Program-made: the position numbers and the translations under genes
Part shown: piece by piece, positions 17,427 through 26,460 of the stretch
Position numbering within the stretch: position 1 is the stretch's first letter
Layout of the letters: every line of letters begins with the position of its first letter
Assembly (NCBI GenBank): GCA_046349975.1
Contig: JAXMBH010000021.1
Location: forward strand, 1-64,000
Length of the DNA: 64,000 bases
Origin: JABDGM01 sp046349975
Lineage (GTDB): Bacteria > Planctomycetota > Planctomycetia > Pirellulales > Lacipirellulaceae
Direction: 5' to 3'
The notes under the pieces: generated by a model
The model's input: only the letters and a program-made list of their open reading frames with translations
The model's database searches: none
Told to the model about the DNA's origin: nothing

Positions 17427-18353
17427 TGCGCGGGGGTGGAAAGTCTCGTGCACCTTCTTCAGCCGCGTGTGGTCGACGTGCGTATAAATCTGCGTCGTCG
17501 CAATGCTCGCGTGCCCCAGCATCTCTTGCACCTGCCGCAAGTCGGCGCCGCCAGCCAGCAAGTGCGTGGCGAAACTATGCCGCATCGAGTGCGGACTCAA
17601 CTCCGTCGAACAGCCAGCGACCTTTGCGTACAGCTTAATGAGCTCCCAAATCCGCTCGCGCCGCAATCGACCGCCGCGCGACGAGAGCAACAAGAATTGC
17701 GATGGCGTCCCGTTTCGATCCGCCAGCTTCGGCCGCTCATGTTCCAGATACGCTTCGACGGCCGCCACCGCCTTCGCCCCCAATGGCACCACCCGCTGCT
17801 TATCGCCTTTGCCGTGGCACATCACAAACCGCTCAGCCAGGTGCACATCGCGCGGCCGCAGCATCGAAAGCTCCGACACGCGGCACCCCGTGGCATACAA
17901 CAACTCTAACATCGCTCGGTCCCGCCGCCACCACGGCCTCGGCGGCTTCGGTGCACCCAACAACGCGACGATCTCCGTTTGCGATAGCACCGTCGGCACG
18001 CGCTGCCATAGCTTTTGCGTACCAAGCAGTTCAGCTTGATTGTCGCCGAGCACGCCTTCGAGCTGCAGGTACCGAAAAAACACCTTCAGCGAAACCACGT
18101 GCCGGCTGATCGACGCCGGCGCAAGTTCCTGAGATGCGAGCCACGCCGGGTAGCCGGCAAGCTCCGATACCGTGAGCCCGGCAATCCGCCGTCCGGCCAG
18201 CCAGTCAAAAAAATGACGCAAATCGCGCTCGTAAGCCGCTACGCTATTCTCGGCGAGCGAGCACTCAGTGCGGAGATAGCGCTGGAACGCCTCCCGCCAC
18301 TTGGCGGCATCCTCGCCAGCCGCCAGTCGGCGGGGTTTGATTTCTTTTCGCAT
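17424..18353 (-). CDS. xerC: Tyrosine recombinase, XerC/XerD type
   Basis: This 309-residue integrase-fold recombinase has an N-terminal SAM-like DNA-binding domain (FQRYLRTECSLAENSVAAYE) and a catalytic domain with the full set: R in LLYATGCRVSELSML, K in HGKGDKQRVVPL, HxxR in LSPHSMRHSFATHLL, H in LGHASIATTQIYTHV, with Y in that last block as nucleophile. Length and architecture match chromosome-dimer-resolving Xer proteins rather than phage integrases. ATG 18353 is the first with a normal N-terminus. I cannot tell XerC from XerD without a tree. Confidence 0.9.
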   Translation of the reverse strand: MRKEIKPRRLAAGEDAAKWREAFQRYLRTECSLAENSVAAYERDLRHFFDWLAGRRIAGLTVSELAGYPAWLASQELAPASISRHVVSLKVFFRYLQLEGVLGDNQAELLGTQKLWQRVPTVLSQTEIVALLGAPKPPRPWWRRDRAMLELLYATGCRVSELSMLRPRDVHLAERFVMCHGKGDKQRVVPLGAKAVAAVEAYLEHERPKLADRNGTPSQFLLLSSRGGRLRRERIWELIKLYAKVAGCSTELSPHSMRHSFATHLLAGGADLRQVQEMLGHASIATTQIYTHVDHTRLKKVHETFHPRA

Positions 18354-18503
18354 GGCATAGTTCCCTCTGCTATATCGACGTTCGTCCGCTCCCCCATCGG
18401 GTTCCTCTGGCCACGATCCGGCGAGGTTGAGTATGCTGACAGCGCGCCCCACGACCGTGGCGATTGCGCAAACTTTCCCGGAACAACCACAGCAGATCGA
18501 CCG

Positions 18504-19718
18504 ATGCAACGCGTCGTAATTGACGAGCCCTACAAGTTCGTGCCGCCCATCTATTCAGAGCTGTGGCCCAACCTGCTACGCCTCTATTTGCGGCGATATT
18601 TGCGAACCTCTTTCGGGTTGGAGTCCGTCGAATGCCGCCACGTGGAACGGCTAAAGGCGTCTCGAACCGCCGGCCACAGCGTGCTGCTCGCGCCGAATCA
18701 CAGTCACCCCGCGGACCCCATGGCCCTCGGCATCTTGGGCATGGCGGCCGATTGCCACCTGTTCGCCATGGCCAGCTGGCACGTCTTCAAACAGAGTCCC
18801 TTCCAAACATTCATGACGCGCCGCATGGGCGCATTCAGCGTCCTCCGCGAAGGGAACGACCGCCAAGCCATTGAAACGGCAATCCAAATCCTGCTCGCCC
18901 GCCGGCGACCCCTGATCGTATTCCCAGAAGGCGCGATCACACGTCACAACGACATCATCGATGAAGTCATGGACGGCCCGTCGTTCATCGCCCGCCAGGC
19001 GGCCAAGCGACTGGCGAAAGAAAACAAGCCCGGTGGCGTCGTTATTCACCCGGTCGCCACGCGCTACTATTTCGACGGCGATGTTGAAAAATCCGTCGGC
19101 CCCGACCTCGACAAACTCGAAGCCCGCCTCTCCTGGCAGCCGCAGCGACATCTATCGATCGTTGAACGCATCGGCAAAATCGGCGAAGCGCTCCTCTCGC
19201 TCAAAGAAATCGAATATCTCGGCGCGCCACGCTGTGGCAACTTGTTCGAACGCGTGAAACAACTCGTCAACGAAGTGCTGACCCGCCTCGAATCCAACTG
19301 GAAAATCGGCGACTCCTCCGGCAACGCCACCGCCCGCGTCAAGCGCCTGCGCACGGCCATCCTCCCCGATATGGTCGCCGGCAAAGTGTCGCCCGAGGAA
19401 CGCGAACAACGTTGGCGCGACCTCGCCGCCGCGTATTACGTGCAACAAATTGCCCACTATCCGCGCGACTATATCCTCCGCGAACATAACCTGCCCGAAC
19501 GAATCATTGAAACCGTCGAGCGGCTGCAGGAAGACTTTACCGACACGATCACCTTCCACCCTCCGATGCACGCCATCATCCAAGTCGGCGACGCGATCGC
19601 GGTCGGCCCCCAACGCGAGCGCGGCGAAACCGGCGACCCCGTCATGATCGAGGTCCGCCGGCAACTGCAGGACATGATCGACTCAATGGCAGCCGAACGC
19701 ACGGCAGTGCGCATTTAA
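18504..19718 (+). CDS. PlsC-like 1-acylglycerol-phosphate acyltransferase
   Basis: The lysophosphatidate-type acyltransferase motifs are visible: HX4D in APNHSHPADPMALG, the acceptor block TRRMGAFSVLREG and FPEGAITRHND, then VVIHPVATRYYF. The product would esterify fatty acids onto lysophospholipid-type acceptors at the membrane. The C-terminal half (about residues 230-404) has no motif I recognise and makes the protein (404 residues) longer than minimal PlsC. ATG 18504 is chosen because upstream in-frame sequence overlaps the divergent recombinase gene and lacks family features. Confidence 0.85.
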   Translation: MQRVVIDEPYKFVPPIYSELWPNLLRLYLRRYLRTSFGLESVECRHVERLKASRTAGHSVLLAPNHSHPADPMALGILGMAADCHLFAMASWHVFKQSPFQTFMTRRMGAFSVLREGNDRQAIETAIQILLARRRPLIVFPEGAITRHNDIIDEVMDGPSFIARQAAKRLAKENKPGGVVIHPVATRYYFDGDVEKSVGPDLDKLEARLSWQPQRHLSIVERIGKIGEALLSLKEIEYLGAPRCGNLFERVKQLVNEVLTRLESNWKIGDSSGNATARVKRLRTAILPDMVAGKVSPEEREQRWRDLAAAYYVQQIAHYPRDYILREHNLPERIIETVERLQEDFTDTITFHPPMHAIIQVGDAIAVGPQRERGETGDPVMIEVRRQLQDMIDSMAAERTAVRI

Positions 19719-19954
19719 GAGCCACCACAATGGCCGCTGATAATTCGCAAATCAGCATGTGAGAATGGCACCCGATTCATCAGCCCTTTCCAATTTAGAT
19801 AAGCCGCAAAAACTCTGCCGCTGCCTGACGCGGAAAGTCGTCCTGCCTCAATTGCAGTCGTTAGCGATCATTCGCGGTTTCGCCCCGCCCACACTGGCGT
19901 CTTCTTGCGACACCTGGCTAAGATAGATGCGTACCCGATCCGCGAGGAAAACGT

Positions 19955-20980
19955 ATGCCACAGAAGACGCTGCCAATGCCCGCGCCTGTTTTGTTGTTAT
20001 GTGAACTCACCGAAGGACAAGAGGCCGATTTTTTCGCGCTCCTGACAGAAAAACAGGAACTCAAAACACGCGACGGCAAGCCCTATCATCGCGTCACATT
20101 CCGCGACGCCAAACGCGAGGTGGGGTTCCCCATCTGGTGCGATTCCCCCCTCGCCGATTCTTGTCGCAATGATTGGTCGCCCGGCAATTTCTTCAAAATG
20201 CGGGCCGTTTACCGCCAAACCACGTACGGCCCGCAACTCGATATCAAGAAGATTCGCCCCGTCGAAGACGGTGACCGCAAAGACGGCTTCGACCCCATGA
20301 TGTGTCAGCCGTCCTCGCGGTTCGATGCTGTCGAGATGTTCGCCGAGCTAATGAACATCATCGAGTCGCGCATCAAGAACAAGGCCTTGCGAACGCTTGT
20401 CGCCGATATCATGGAGCAGCACCGCGAACCGCTCCTCACCATGCCGGCCGCCAAGCGAAATCATCACGCCTTCGCCAGCGGCTACCTGGAACACGTCCTT
20501 AACGTCACCCGCACGTGCTGCCACTTGGCCGAACGATATGCCGATTTATACCACGACCTTGATCCGCCGTTGTGCACCGATGTCATTGTCGCCGGCGCGG
20601 TGCTGCACGATATCGGCAAACTCCGCGAGCTCGAAGTCGGGCCCAGCGGCGGGGCCGATTACACAGTCGCCGGCCACCTCATCGGCCATATCCTGCAGGG
20701 CCGAGATATCGTGCGAGAAACGGCCGCTGGCCGCAAAATCGATCCAGAACTGCTGCTTCGGCTCGAACATGTGATCGTTGCCCACCAGCGGCTGCCCGAA
20801 TGGGGCTCACCCAAACCGCCGATGACCCCCGAAGCACTCATCGTCCACCACGCCGACGACCTCGATGCGAAGCTCCAAATGATCGTCTGCTCACTCCAAG
20901 ACGAATCGGTGAGCGGACCGATGAGCTCAAAGAAAAACGCGATGAACCAGCAGTTCTATCGCGGACCGGCGAAGGGGTGA
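19955..20980 (+). CDS. YhaM-like 3'-5' exoribonuclease (OB fold plus HD domain)
   Basis: The N-terminal part (residues 10-110) looks like an OB-fold nucleic-acid-binding region (FFALLTEKQELKTRDGKPYH, then NFFKMRAVYRQ). The C-terminal HD domain is clear: HHAFASGYLEHVLNV, then VIVAGAVLHDIGKLREL with the HD pair, and IVAHQRLPEWGSP. This order is characteristic of YhaM/CBF1 family RNases. GAGGAAAAC precedes ATG 19955. The gene stands alone, upstream of convergent prmC. Confidence 0.85.
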   Translation: MPQKTLPMPAPVLLLCELTEGQEADFFALLTEKQELKTRDGKPYHRVTFRDAKREVGFPIWCDSPLADSCRNDWSPGNFFKMRAVYRQTTYGPQLDIKKIRPVEDGDRKDGFDPMMCQPSSRFDAVEMFAELMNIIESRIKNKALRTLVADIMEQHREPLLTMPAAKRNHHAFASGYLEHVLNVTRTCCHLAERYADLYHDLDPPLCTDVIVAGAVLHDIGKLRELEVGPSGGADYTVAGHLIGHILQGRDIVRETAAGRKIDPELLLRLEHVIVAHQRLPEWGSPKPPMTPEALIVHHADDLDAKLQMIVCSLQDESVSGPMSSKKNAMNQQFYRGPAKG

Positions 20981-21072
20981 GATAATCTCACCACGGAGTT
21001 CACAGAGAGCACAGAGAAGGTATTAGCCGTCTGAGCAAATCAACGTTCGTGTGTTCTTTGTGTTCTTCGTGG

Positions 21073-22092
21073 TTAAATCGCCTTCCGCATGGCCTGAATG
21101 ACCCGCGGATGACCTGCCAAATCCTTTGCTGTTGGTCCAAGTACAAGCGACGATTGCTGACCAACGACTTGCTCGACAGCGGCAGCGATCATCGGGCTGA
21201 TCTCGATCAGCAGCGTGCCGCCCGGCATGAGTCGCTCCGCCGCTTGCGCGACTAGCTGGGCGACAATTTCCGTACCCGCTTCGCCCCCGTGTAGCGCCAA
21301 GTGCGGCTCGTGGTCGCGGACATCGCGGGCGAGTTGAGCCATCTCGGCCGTCGAGATGTATGGCGGATTGCTGACGACAATATCGAATGTCGGCTCGGCC
21401 GGAATGCTCGCCAGCAAATTGCCTTCGACGAATTCGATACGGCTGGCGACGCCATGCTTCTCAGCATTGCGACGAGCGACAGCGAGAGCCGCCGGACTGA
21501 TGTCGATTGCGGTCACCTGCGCCGCCGGCAAATACTTGGCCGCGCAAATCGCGAGAATGCCGCTGCCGGTGCCGACGTCGACGATGCGGAGGGGCTGGGG
21601 GCTGGGGACTGGAGGCTGGAAATCTTCTGTTGCGACGTCACTCGATAACTGCGGCTTGCTCTCATTGCCGTCGATGCGATTCCCTTGAGATTCGCAAACT
21701 TGCTTCTTCCCCGCCCCCCGTCCCCCGCCCCCAGCCCCCCGCTTCTTCGCGAGGTCAAGCAGCGCGACGACCAGCAGCTCCGTCTCCGGCCGCGGCACTA
21801 GCACATCCGGCGTCACTTCGAAGTCGAGCGAGTAGAACTCGCGATGACCCACCAGATACGCGACCGGCGTCCCCTCAGCTCGGCGCTTCACAAGGTCGCG
21901 GAACTTCGCGCGCAGATCGTCGCTCGCTGTCTCGCCGTACGCGGCGTACAGATCAATCCGCTTGCAGCTGCGAGCGTGCGCCAGCAGCACTTCGGCATCG
22001 AGCCGCGGGTTCTCCGCGCCGTGCTTCCCGAGATAATCGACCGTCCAAGTCAGCAGCCGCCCGATCGTCCAGGGTTCTTCGGTTGTCGCCAT
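21073..22092 (-). CDS. prmC: Peptide chain release factor N5-glutamine methyltransferase PrmC
   Basis: PrmC methylates the Gln of the GGQ motif in release factors. Motifs: PVAYLVGHREFYSLDFEV and VLVPRPETE in the N-domain hinge; VDVGTGSGILAICAA (SAM motif I); and the NPPY catalytic motif in VVSNPPYISTAEM. At 339 residues it is about 50 longer than usual. The excess lies between PRPETELLVVALLDLAKK and LRIVDVGTGSG and is encoded by repeat-like DNA (see repeat at 21590-21746). Downstream of prfA in the order rpmE-prfA-prmC, a classical arrangement. Confidence 0.93.
   Translation of the reverse strand: MATTEEPWTIGRLLTWTVDYLGKHGAENPRLDAEVLLAHARSCKRIDLYAAYGETASDDLRAKFRDLVKRRAEGTPVAYLVGHREFYSLDFEVTPDVLVPRPETELLVVALLDLAKKRGAGGGGRGAGKKQVCESQGNRIDGNESKPQLSSDVATEDFQPPVPSPQPLRIVDVGTGSGILAICAAKYLPAAQVTAIDISPAALAVARRNAEKHGVASRIEFVEGNLLASIPAEPTFDIVVSNPPYISTAEMAQLARDVRDHEPHLALHGGEAGTEIVAQLVAQAAERLMPGGTLLIEISPMIAAAVEQVVGQQSSLVLGPTAKDLAGHPRVIQAMRKAI
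21590..21746. repeat. GC-rich repeat pair embedded in the prmC coding region
   Basis: Read on the + strand, GGAGGGGCTGGGGGCTGGGG starts at 21590 and a C-rich counterpart (CCCCGCCCCCAGCCCCCC) lies near 21725-21742. The segment between encodes the Gly/Arg- and Pro-rich linker that ordinary PrmC lacks. The frame is kept open. Confidence 0.65.
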
Positions 22093-22105
22093 GTTAGCAG
22101 CGGTG

Positions 22106-22194
22106 AGCGGGCAGCGAGGAGCTTGGAGCCGGGAGACTGAAGAAAGACTTTAGCTAGGTATTACTCCACGCTCCCAGCGCCACGCTCCTCGCTA
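22106..22194. repeat. Inverted repeat between prfA and prmC
   Basis: An arm AGCGGGCAGCGAGGAGCTTGG starting at 22106 faces an inverted arm at 22160-22194 (ATTACTCCACGCTCCCAGCG...). It belongs to the same family as 11854-12033, and one arm again begins within a stop codon, here that of prfA. Confidence 0.7.
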
Positions 22195-23265
22195 GTCCAA
22201 TCCGCCCATTTGGTCGCGGAGTTGTTGACGATCGTAGTCGAGTAGTGCGTCGGTGATCGGCTGCAAGTTGCCGACAATCACCTGGTCGAGGTTGTGCACG
22301 GTGAGGCCGATGCGATGGTCCGTTACGCGGTTTTGCGGGAAATTGTACGTGCGAATCCGCTCGCTGCGATCGCCCGATCCCACGAGACTCTTCCGCTCGG
22401 CCGCTCGCTTGGCCTGTTCTTTCTGTAGCTTGAAATCGTAGATACGGGCCGCCAGTTCGCGCAGCGCCTTGTTCTTGTTCTTGAGCTGGCTCTTCTCGTC
22501 CTGGCACTGCACGACAATGCCGGTTTCGTAGTGCGTAAGTCGCACGGCCGACGCCGTCTTATTCACGTGCTGCCCGCCCGGGCCGCTCGCGCAGAACGTA
22601 TCCAGCCGATAGTCATCCGGCTTCAGGTCGACTTCCACCTCTTCCGGCTCCGGCAGCACGGCCACCGTCGCGGCCGACGTATGAATGCGCCCCTGCGTTT
22701 CCGTATCCGGCACGCGCTGCACACGATGGCCGCCGCTTTCGTACTGCAGCTCGCGATACACGCCCTCCCCTTCAATCGCGATCACGATTTCTTTAAAGCC
22801 CCCCAGCTCGGTCGCGCTGTGGCTCAGAATCTCCGTCTTCCAGCCCTTCGCCGTGGCGTGGTAGCGATACATTTCGAATAAGTCGCGGGCGAAGAGCGCA
22901 GCCTCATCGCCGCCAGTGCCCGCGCGAATTTCCATGATCACCCGCGAACGATTGGCGTCCTCGCCCCCGACCGTGAGATCGAGCAACTCAGTCCACAGAT
23001 CCTCGCGGTCAGACCGCAACTGCGGCAATTCGGCCTCCGCGAGCTCGCGCATGTCAGCGTCGTCGCCCTCAATCATCTGCTGCGCTTCGGCGATCTGCGC
23101 ATTCAGCTGCTTGAATCGCCGGTACTTCTTCGCGAGCTTCCCAAGCGAGCCGTGTTCCCGCGCCGTCGCCGTAATGCGCGCAGGATTCGACAGCACCTCG
23201 GGATCGACAAGGTCTTTTTCGAGCTGCTCGAAACGATTCAGTTTCTGTTCGAGTAAGTCGCGCAT
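22192..23265 (-). CDS. prfA: Peptide chain release factor 1
   Basis: RF1 terminates translation at UAA and UAG. The product (357 residues) has the class-I release factor set: EIRAGTGGDEAALFARDLF, the codon-recognition tripeptide of P-x-T form in VQRVPDTETQGRIHTSA (PDT), and the catalytic GGQ in ASGPGGQHVNKTASAVRLTH. P-x-T rather than SPF marks RF1, not RF2. It lies between rpmE and its modifying enzyme gene prmC on the minus strand. Confidence 0.97.
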   Translation of the reverse strand: MRDLLEQKLNRFEQLEKDLVDPEVLSNPARITATAREHGSLGKLAKKYRRFKQLNAQIAEAQQMIEGDDADMRELAEAELPQLRSDREDLWTELLDLTVGGEDANRSRVIMEIRAGTGGDEAALFARDLFEMYRYHATAKGWKTEILSHSATELGGFKEIVIAIEGEGVYRELQYESGGHRVQRVPDTETQGRIHTSAATVAVLPEPEEVEVDLKPDDYRLDTFCASGPGGQHVNKTASAVRLTHYETGIVVQCQDEKSQLKNKNKALRELAARIYDFKLQKEQAKRAAERKSLVGSGDRSERIRTYNFPQNRVTDHRIGLTVHNLDQVIVGNLQPITDALLDYDRQQLRDQMGGLD

Positions 23266-23318
23266 GACGGTGGTGAAATTTTACCGGTATTCAGCCGCAG
23301 CCGATATGCGAATGCAAA

Positions 23319-23381
23319 AGCCGCGACCCCAATGGGTAACCGGCGCACACTTGGCACCGGCGGCCCGTTGGGGTCGCGGCT
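23319..23381. terminator. Long-stem hairpin between rpmE and prfA
   Basis: Arms 23319-23336 (AGCCGCGACCCCAATGGG) and 23364-23381 pair over 18 bp with one mismatch, loop about 27 nt. It could attenuate or process the transcript between rpmE and prfA. No U-tract is present, so it may equally be a dispersed repeat. Confidence 0.6.
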
Positions 23382-23399
23382 CTATGCAAATCGCGGTAG

Positions 23400-23630
23400 C
23401 TACTTCTTGCCACGCTTCAGGCTGGCGTAACCAGCCGCGGCAAACTTGTTCTTGAACTTCTCGATCCGGCCCGCCGTATCGACGAACTTCAATTTGCCGG
23501 TGTAGAACGGATGGCAAACGTTGCAGATATCGACCTTCAGCTCCTTCCGCGTGCTCCGCGTGACAAACTTGTTGCCACAGCCGCAGGATACCTGGGTCTC
23601 ATAGTATTCGGGATGGATGCCTTCTTTCAT
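23400..23630 (-). CDS. rpmE: 50S ribosomal protein bL31
   Basis: The 76-residue product starts MKEGIHPEYYETQV and has the zinc-binding type: CGCGNKF and CNVCHPFYTG, i.e. C-x-C and C-x2-C. LKVDICNVCHPFYTGKLKFV followed by AGRIEKFKNKF is characteristic of bL31. The Cys-containing form is the zinc-dependent paralogue type. It heads the rpmE-prfA-prmC cluster. Confidence 0.97.
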   Translation of the reverse strand: MKEGIHPEYYETQVSCGCGNKFVTRSTRKELKVDICNVCHPFYTGKLKFVDTAGRIEKFKNKFAAAGYASLKRGKK

Positions 23631-23810
23631 GACACTCGCGCCTCGTCGCTTTAGGTGTAGCCCTAAAGTTTACCCGGATAACGCCAGTACGACAAGCGGG
23701 GGTTGTCACACCGAAAGCGGTTCCGCTTGTCAGCGTCTCGCGAAGCGACGGGCCGATTGTCAGATTCCGCCACCACCCGAATCCAATAGCGGCTCAAAAT
23801 CAACCGCGCT

Positions 23811-24335
23811 CTAGCGGCCAACCAAACTCAAAAAGAAATCCTTTGCCACCGCATCGACGCCGCGGCTATCAATAACATGCGTCCCCCAGCCGGCCTGGGC
23901 GAGCACATACGTTCCGTACGCAATCTGCCCAATGGCAATCTGCCCCGTCGCGAGCTGCCCTGCCCCAAACAACAGACCGGCCGCCAATTGGCCGATGCAG
24001 ATCGCCCCAAATGCCGCCTGAGAAATGCACAGCAGCACGCCGAAGCTCAGCTGACCGATCGCGATGAGACCCAGCGACAACTGCCCAATCGCGATCATGC
24101 CATGCGCAAACCGACCTACGGCAATCACGCCGCGGGCCGTGATCCGCTTGCCCGTCTCCGGGCACACCCCGTACGTGTAATGTACCAGCGGCAACGAACC
24201 CCACATCCTGTGCGATTTGAACTCCGCGAACCGCTTGCCATTCGGATACACGAACCGCCGCCACACGCCGCGGGGCGTCTCCTCCACAAGATACTGGATC
24301 TCTTCAAACAGCAGATTGCGGGCAACAGCGGCCAT
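23811..24335 (-). CDS. Protein with tandem AIGQ/G hydrophobic repeats
   Basis: The 174-residue product has an N-terminal soluble part (FEEIQYLVEETPRGVWRRFV, then YGVCPETGKRITARGVIAVG) and a C-terminal region (about residues 80-150) of short degenerate repeats, for example IAIGQLSLGL, IAIGQLSFGV, ICIGQLAAGL and IAIGQIAYGT. The repeats are about ten residues, rich in Ile, Gly and Gln, suggesting a beta-solenoid-like or membrane-associated stack. ATG 24335 has AGGTG upstream; an earlier start at 24365 is less likely. I do not recognise a named family or function. Confidence 0.65.
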   Translation of the reverse strand: MAAVARNLLFEEIQYLVEETPRGVWRRFVYPNGKRFAEFKSHRMWGSLPLVHYTYGVCPETGKRITARGVIAVGRFAHGMIAIGQLSLGLIAIGQLSFGVLLCISQAAFGAICIGQLAAGLLFGAGQLATGQIAIGQIAYGTYVLAQAGWGTHVIDSRGVDAVAKDFFLSLVGR

Positions 24336-24571
24336 CGGACGACACCTAACAGGTCGGTAGGTCAACGACTAACCAATAATTCGCCGATTCTACTGACTTA
24401 TTGGAAACCGTCGCAACTTAGTTGGAGGTGCGCACCGCCGACCAGCCTGAAGAAGCAGCGAAAAACTGTACCGGCTGCCGGGTGGCACGCCCTGCCAAGG
24501 CGTGGTCGCAATTCAACAGGGCCTATGCCTGTTCAAGGCGGGTCACCCGTATTTCGACCTCCCGCCCTACC

Positions 24572-25921
24572 CTAGCGTTGCCAATACCAACTGGCATTCG
24601 CCGGCCGATCGACATGCGACGCCGCGAGATCTTTCGAAATGCTCGTCCGCTCGGCCACTTGCCACGGGAAAATTTGCACGCCGCCCGAAACACTCACCAG
24701 CGGCCGACGACCAGCCATCACAAAGCTCGCTTGCGACGGCACCGCCTTCGGCGCCGGATACACGTCCAGCGGCTGCTCACCCATCATGTTCGGCACGCTC
24801 AATTCGCTCCGCTCGATCAGCCGCTCCTTCGTCATTAACGCGGCGACCACAGCCAGGTCCATCACGTTGCGAAGCTGCCCAAACGCCGAATCTTCGCGGG
24901 CGAGTTCGTCAAACTTCTCGGTAAACGTATTCGCCCACTTCTGACCGACCGGGTCTTCCTTGCCGGTCATCTTCTTTTCGCCGGCTTCGTTCACAAAACC
25001 TTGCTCGGTGAGGCACTTCACACCCTGGCCGCGCAATTCCCATGCCAGCCCATCCGCATCGCGCGCGAGCGGTTCATAATTCGGGGCAAGCCAGAATCGC
25101 GGCATGAGATTGTTAGCGCTCGAGCCCCCCCTCTTGAGCATCGCGAGGAAGCTTGGCATCCCGTCGACCGGCGCCGGCTCAAAGTTCATCGCCAGCCGCT
25201 TCATGCGGAAGTCGGCCGCCACGATAACGCGGGCAAAGTGGCTTGTATCCGGCACGCCGGTGATCGAGATCTTCTGCATGCCAACGGCCTGCTCCATCTG
25301 CTTGCCGGCAACTTGCGGCGAAATGCCCGGGCGGAACTGCCGCGAAACTTCCTGCAACCGCTGAATGCCCTCCGGCGTCGGGTCGATCGAGCAGCTGATG
25401 CCGCTCCGGTTCGCCGACTCCGCCACTCGCATCGCCGCCATCAAGTCATCGAGCGACAACACCGGCCGCCCGCTCGTCGCGCCCACCACATTGCCATGTG
25501 TATCGACTTTCCAACCTTCGGCCGGACCAGCCAACACAATATCATGCTGCTCCGGATACACGAGCACATACTTCACCCGCTGCAGGCCGGCGAGGAACCT
25601 CACCGCTTCCGGCACGGGCTTATTCGCGCTGCGAGCGGCCGCAAGTTCCGATTCAATTTGCTTTAGCGACACGAACCGCAAGTCCGTCCACTTCTCAAGC
25701 TCGGCGGGCACCTGCTCCAGCCCCTTCTGCCACGCCGACTGGAGTTCCTTGAGCTCGCCAACTTGCGGGTTCGAAACCACGCCGTCGGTATCGATCTTCA
25801 CACCGCCGACCGAGGCGTTGCGAAAGAACTGAGCCTGCGCCAAATTGCAGGCGAAAAGTACCGAGACAACTGCCACAGCAAACGCGATGCGTTGGATGCC
25901 AGAAGTAACAACACATGCCAT
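24572..25921 (-). CDS. DUF1598 domain secreted protein
   Basis: The product (449 residues) begins with a signal peptide (MACVVTSGIQRIAFAVAVVS, cleavage near AQAQ). ATG 25921 has GGAGG 9 nt upstream. Blocks typical of the planctomycete DUF1598 family include YVLVYPEQHDIVLAGPAEGW, VLSLDDLMAAMRVAE and CSIDPTPEGIQRLQE, followed by DFRMKRLAMNFEPAPV and MPRFWLAPNYEPLARDADGL. Function of the family is not known. It is divergent from the sigma54 activator gene, with a 540-bp spacer. Confidence 0.75.
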   Translation of the reverse strand: MACVVTSGIQRIAFAVAVVSVLFACNLAQAQFFRNASVGGVKIDTDGVVSNPQVGELKELQSAWQKGLEQVPAELEKWTDLRFVSLKQIESELAAARSANKPVPEAVRFLAGLQRVKYVLVYPEQHDIVLAGPAEGWKVDTHGNVVGATSGRPVLSLDDLMAAMRVAESANRSGISCSIDPTPEGIQRLQEVSRQFRPGISPQVAGKQMEQAVGMQKISITGVPDTSHFARVIVAADFRMKRLAMNFEPAPVDGMPSFLAMLKRGGSSANNLMPRFWLAPNYEPLARDADGLAWELRGQGVKCLTEQGFVNEAGEKKMTGKEDPVGQKWANTFTEKFDELAREDSAFGQLRNVMDLAVVAALMTKERLIERSELSVPNMMGEQPLDVYPAPKAVPSQASFVMAGRRPLVSVSGGVQIFPWQVAERTSISKDLAASHVDRPANASWYWQR

Positions 25922-26460
25922 TAGATATTGCCTCCGCCGCTCAGCGCGGGCGCGACAGCGCCACCTCGCCGGCCGGGTGTTTCGAACCGTGAATAAGGAA
26001 TGAACTCCTACTTTCACACTAATCGCTAAACCGTGTCGTTTCAACAGTTTTGGGAGCCTGGGCAAACCGCGGAAAACCCGCGATTTCGCCACCAGCCGCC
26101 GGCGGAAGGAGAAGGTTTTGCCGCCGCTACCTACTAGACACCAATTCCCAACTTCCTCGATGCCACCGAAGAGCTCCCTGCACCCGCTCTCTCACAGCCG
26201 CCAACCGCTCTGCCACGGCTATCAACCACATCGCCGTAACCCTTGGCACCACCGGCATTTCTGCGCCGCCAGACTTGAATTCCCACCCCCATCGCGAATA
26301 AGTTGGTAGGTAAGGGATGGGCGTCGCCCCGGCTGGGGGCGCAGCCCGGCGGGGAGGCCTCTTCCAGTTGTATTTCCGCTGCGGCCGGGTGCCGCGTGCG
26401 CTGTCTGCGTGCGCACCGTTCCCAGTTGCGGCGGATCCATCGGCGCCATACGCCTATTCG
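25922..26460. other. Divergent intergenic region upstream of DUF1598 and sigma54-activator genes
   Basis: This region of 539 bp separates two divergent starts and presumably contains both promoters. The activator frame is open upstream to 26317, but residues before MTAYLVIREG lack FHA features and are low-complexity. I see no convincing palindromic operator. Confidence 0.4.
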
